Of a DNA stretch of 63,932 nucleotides, positions 62,102 to 63,932 are shown one piece after another (the stretch's first letter is position 1; every line of letters starts with the position of its first letter). The notes under the pieces are model-generated. The model made no database searches and was not told where the DNA came from. It saw only the letters and a list, made by a program, of their open reading frames with translations. The position numbers were made by a program, and so were the translations under genes. Location of the stretch: positions 150,126 through 214,057 of the forward strand of contig DHEH01000004.1 in assembly GCA_002399785.1 (NCBI GenBank), given 5' to 3'. The stretch comes from Caryophanales bacterium UBA4855. GTDB lineage: Bacteria > Bacillota_I > Bacilli_A > RFN20 > CAG-826.

Positions 62102-62136
62102 ACGAATAATATAAATTTTTTATATACAAAAAGCAA
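62102..62136 (-). promoter_or_regulatory. Promoter of the XRE gene, probably leaderless
   Basis: TTGCTT-N17-TATATT on the minus strand; the -10 box (62113-62108) ends 6 nt before the ATG. Confidence 0.55.
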
Positions 62137-62261
62137 GATAATAACGACACATTCTCTTATTAAGAGAGTTAACTATAAAAAGAAGATACCTATAAATACA
62201 CCCATTAGATAGGGTCCTATACATATAAATGTTAATCTATCCATACCTCAAGGAGATTTTT

Positions 62262-63233
62262 ATGAACAAAAAGAAAACTAAACCAATTATTCCTATCTTC
62301 TTCGCTGTTGATAATAACTATTCACCAATGCTTGGCGTTTGTCTTACGTCAATTATGATGAATGCATCAAAAAAATATCAATACAATTTTTATGTTCTTC
62401 AAACAGATTTATCTATAAAAAATCAAAAACAAATTTCTTCCATTATGAAAGATGGTTTTTCCATCGAATTTGTTGATGTAAATAAAGAATTAGATAAATT
62501 TAAAAAACTTTTATATACAAGAGATTATTATACAAACACTACCTACTATCGTTTCTTTATTCCTTCATTGTTTACTCAATATGAAAAAGCAATTTATCTT
62601 GATTGCGATTTAATAGTTGAAGGCGACATTTCTAAATTCTATGAAACAAACTTAAAGAGTAAATTACTTGGTGGTATTCCTGAAGAAGTTATGCCTTTAG
62701 ATTCCAATTTAAAAGCATATCCTGATATTGTTTTAGGTGTTCCTCAAAAAGAATATTTCAATGCTGGTGTTTTGGTTATGAATTTAAAAGGTTTAAGAGA
62801 ATTTGATATATTAAATAAGTTCTTAAGTTTATTAAAAGTCAGAACTTTCCCATTAGCTCAAGATCAAGATTGTTTAAATCTTTTATGTAAAGGTCAAGTA
62901 CGTTATTTACCATTAAAATGGAATAAAACCCCTGTAAAAGCCAACTTTTTTAATGATAAAGACATTTGTATCGTTCACTATAAAATCGCTTGGAAACCAT
63001 GGCATGAAGACGGAATTCTTTATGGAGAATTGTTTCGGAAATACGCTAAATTAACTTCATTTTATGATGATATATTAACAATTAAAAAGAATTACTCTCC
63101 AGAAAAAATAGCTCGTGATTGGAAAGCTTATGAAAACTTATCAACAATTGCTAAAGAAGAGAATTTAAAAGCAATTAAAATTAATAATGAATATGGTAAA
63201 GAAGATGGTGAACTCGAAGCAGCAATTAATTAA
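62262..63233 (+). CDS. GT8 family glycosyltransferase
   Basis: A 323-residue protein. IFFAVDNNYSPMLGVCLTSIM starts the nucleotide-sugar fold, YLDCDLIVEGDI holds the DxD metal site, and YFNAGVLVMNLKGLR and the later LAQDQDCLNLL are GT8 signatures. It transfers a sugar from a UDP-sugar, probably in surface polysaccharide or glycolipid synthesis. The ATG at 62262 has AAGGAG 7 nt upstream; a longer frame from 62229 would bury that site. Its stop at 63233 falls in the middle of an open region that continues, one base shifted, into a PlsC acyltransferase, so it may be the front half of a broken or frameshifted fusion. Confidence 0.88.
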   Translation: MNKKKTKPIIPIFFAVDNNYSPMLGVCLTSIMMNASKKYQYNFYVLQTDLSIKNQKQISSIMKDGFSIEFVDVNKELDKFKKLLYTRDYYTNTTYYRFFIPSLFTQYEKAIYLDCDLIVEGDISKFYETNLKSKLLGGIPEEVMPLDSNLKAYPDIVLGVPQKEYFNAGVLVMNLKGLREFDILNKFLSLLKVRTFPLAQDQDCLNLLCKGQVRYLPLKWNKTPVKANFFNDKDICIVHYKIAWKPWHEDGILYGELFRKYAKLTSFYDDILTIKKNYSPEKIARDWKAYENLSTIAKEENLKAIKINNEYGKEDGELEAAIN

Positions 63234-63932
63234 TGAGAAAATAGCTGATTTAGAAGTTAAAGGATTATTTGATGTTGATGTAGATATTAATCCACCAACA
63301 ATTCCACTTAAAAAAGGTGAAGTTGATTTTGAATATAAAAAGTTATCCTCAAAAATACAAACTAAATTTGTTAATAAAATAGCTTTTAACTTCATTAAAA
63401 AGCTTGTAAAAACAAAAGCTTTTATAATTGATGATGTTGTTGGAATTGAAAATTTTAGAGAAGTTAAAGCTGGAGCTATTATAACTTCTAATCACTTCAA
63501 TCCTTACGATAATTTTGCGATTTATTGGGCTATTAAAGATGAATTAAATAAACATGATCTATATAAAGTAATAAGAGAAGGTAATTTTACTTCTTTTAAA
63601 GGGCTATACGGATTCTTTTTTAGACATTGCAACACTCTCCCTATTCCTAGTGATCTTCATGTTTTTAAAGATTTTTTAAAAGCCACTAATAATTTATTAA
63701 AAAAAGGAGAAAAAATCCTTGTTTATCCTGAGCAAGCTTTATGGACAAACTACACGAAACCTCGTCCTTATAAAAGCGGCGCATTTCATTTTGCTGCTAA
63801 AGCTAATGTTCCTGTTATTCCTATTTTTATTTCCTTAAGAGATACTGGAAAAGTTGGAAATGACGGATTAGATGTTTTTGGTTACACTATTCACATTATG
63901 AAACCAATATATCCAGATGAATCAATAAATAC
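63226..63932 (+). CDS. PlsC-type acyltransferase region, shifted frame, cut by right edge
   Basis: In the +1 frame relative to the GT8 gene the sequence stays open to the window edge. It reads INEKIADLEVKGLFDVDVD, a linker, and an acyltransferase: SNHFNPYDN (HxxxxD catalytic motif), EGNFTSFKGLYGFFFRH and YPEQALW in place of the usual PEG motif. There is no ATG in the first ~60 codons, so it is not a normal separate gene. The charged linker follows naturally on the GT8 C-terminus, so either the two are one protein split by a 1-nt indel near 63222-63233, or a +1 shift joins them. Glycolipid synthesis is the likely role. Confidence 0.75.

Noticed and set aside
1..63932. Mollicute genetic code (TGA = Trp)
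   Set aside because: TGA ends genes at several ATGA operon junctions (17404, 13594, 11789, 37786), and tryptophan is coded by TGG in conserved motifs.
1..63932. Prophage, insertion sequence, tRNA or rRNA
   Set aside because: I saw no transposase, integrase or structural phage genes and no tRNA or rRNA sequence on either strand.

Overview
The window is AT-rich DNA (roughly 70% A+T by eye) from a bacterium of the Bacillota, most likely a gut-type Bacilli/Erysipelotrichia/Mollicutes-related lineage. The reasons are low GC, AAGGAG-type ribosome sites, a CIRCE element, a SipW-type signal peptidase with its substrates, and membrane-anchored surface proteins without LPXTG sorting signals. TGA is a stop codon at several ATGA operon junctions, so the standard bacterial code applies. 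I saw no rRNA, tRNA, insertion sequence or CRISPR array. Species assignment is inference.

Left part (1-11 kb): a frameshifted receiver-like gene at the edge, a secreted endonuclease I with a membrane tail, a GH2 glycosidase/MFS sugar transporter/Nnr operon, the two-gene NfnAB-type NAD(P)H:ferredoxin oxidoreductase and a CE2-like lipoprotein esterase.

Centre (11-31 kb): the most interesting region. A promoter followed by a GEMM-I (cyclic-di-GMP-I) riboswitch with a terminator drives one tightly overlapping operon, read leftward: three small membrane or secreted proteins, a membrane-tethered McrB-like AAA+ ATPase, a DUF2357-type McrC-like protein whose nuclease part is replaced by a charged coiled coil, a SipW/ER-type signal peptidase, an EAL phosphodiesterase and a nucleosidase-like protein. 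A second GEMM-I riboswitch precedes an operon of three more exported proteins, one of them a large GLUG-type adhesin. Between them lie a stand-alone TasA-like protein and a small membrane protein sharing its C-terminal tail with the signal peptidase. To the right is a GGDEF cyclase followed by a degenerate PAS/GGDEF/EAL protein. I read this as a c-di-GMP-controlled surface-fibre or adhesin export island with its own synthase, hydrolase, receptor RNA and probable receptor protein; the AAA+/DUF2357 pair is the novel part.

Right part (31-64 kb): an esterase-like hydrolase, a DUF308 protein, Hsp20 under CIRCE, an ArsR/P1B-ATPase metal efflux pair, a methyltransferase, an SDR/EFR1 pair, an EF-G paralogue, a ClC transporter, a decayed sugar ABC ATPase gene, a membrane GGDEF protein, an AgrC/LytTR two-component system, a glycan-binding and GH3 surface operon, a decayed M13 peptidase gene, a TetR pair, an orphan gene, an XRE membrane regulator and a GT8 glycosyltransferase followed in a shifted frame by a PlsC acyltransferase.

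Two patterns run across the window. A dispersed ~29-bp repeat (core TGCAAATCCCCATTATTTT) occurs 13 times, between and inside genes. Several single genes have a -10 box 6-7 nt before the ATG and no ribosome site, suggesting leaderless mRNAs.
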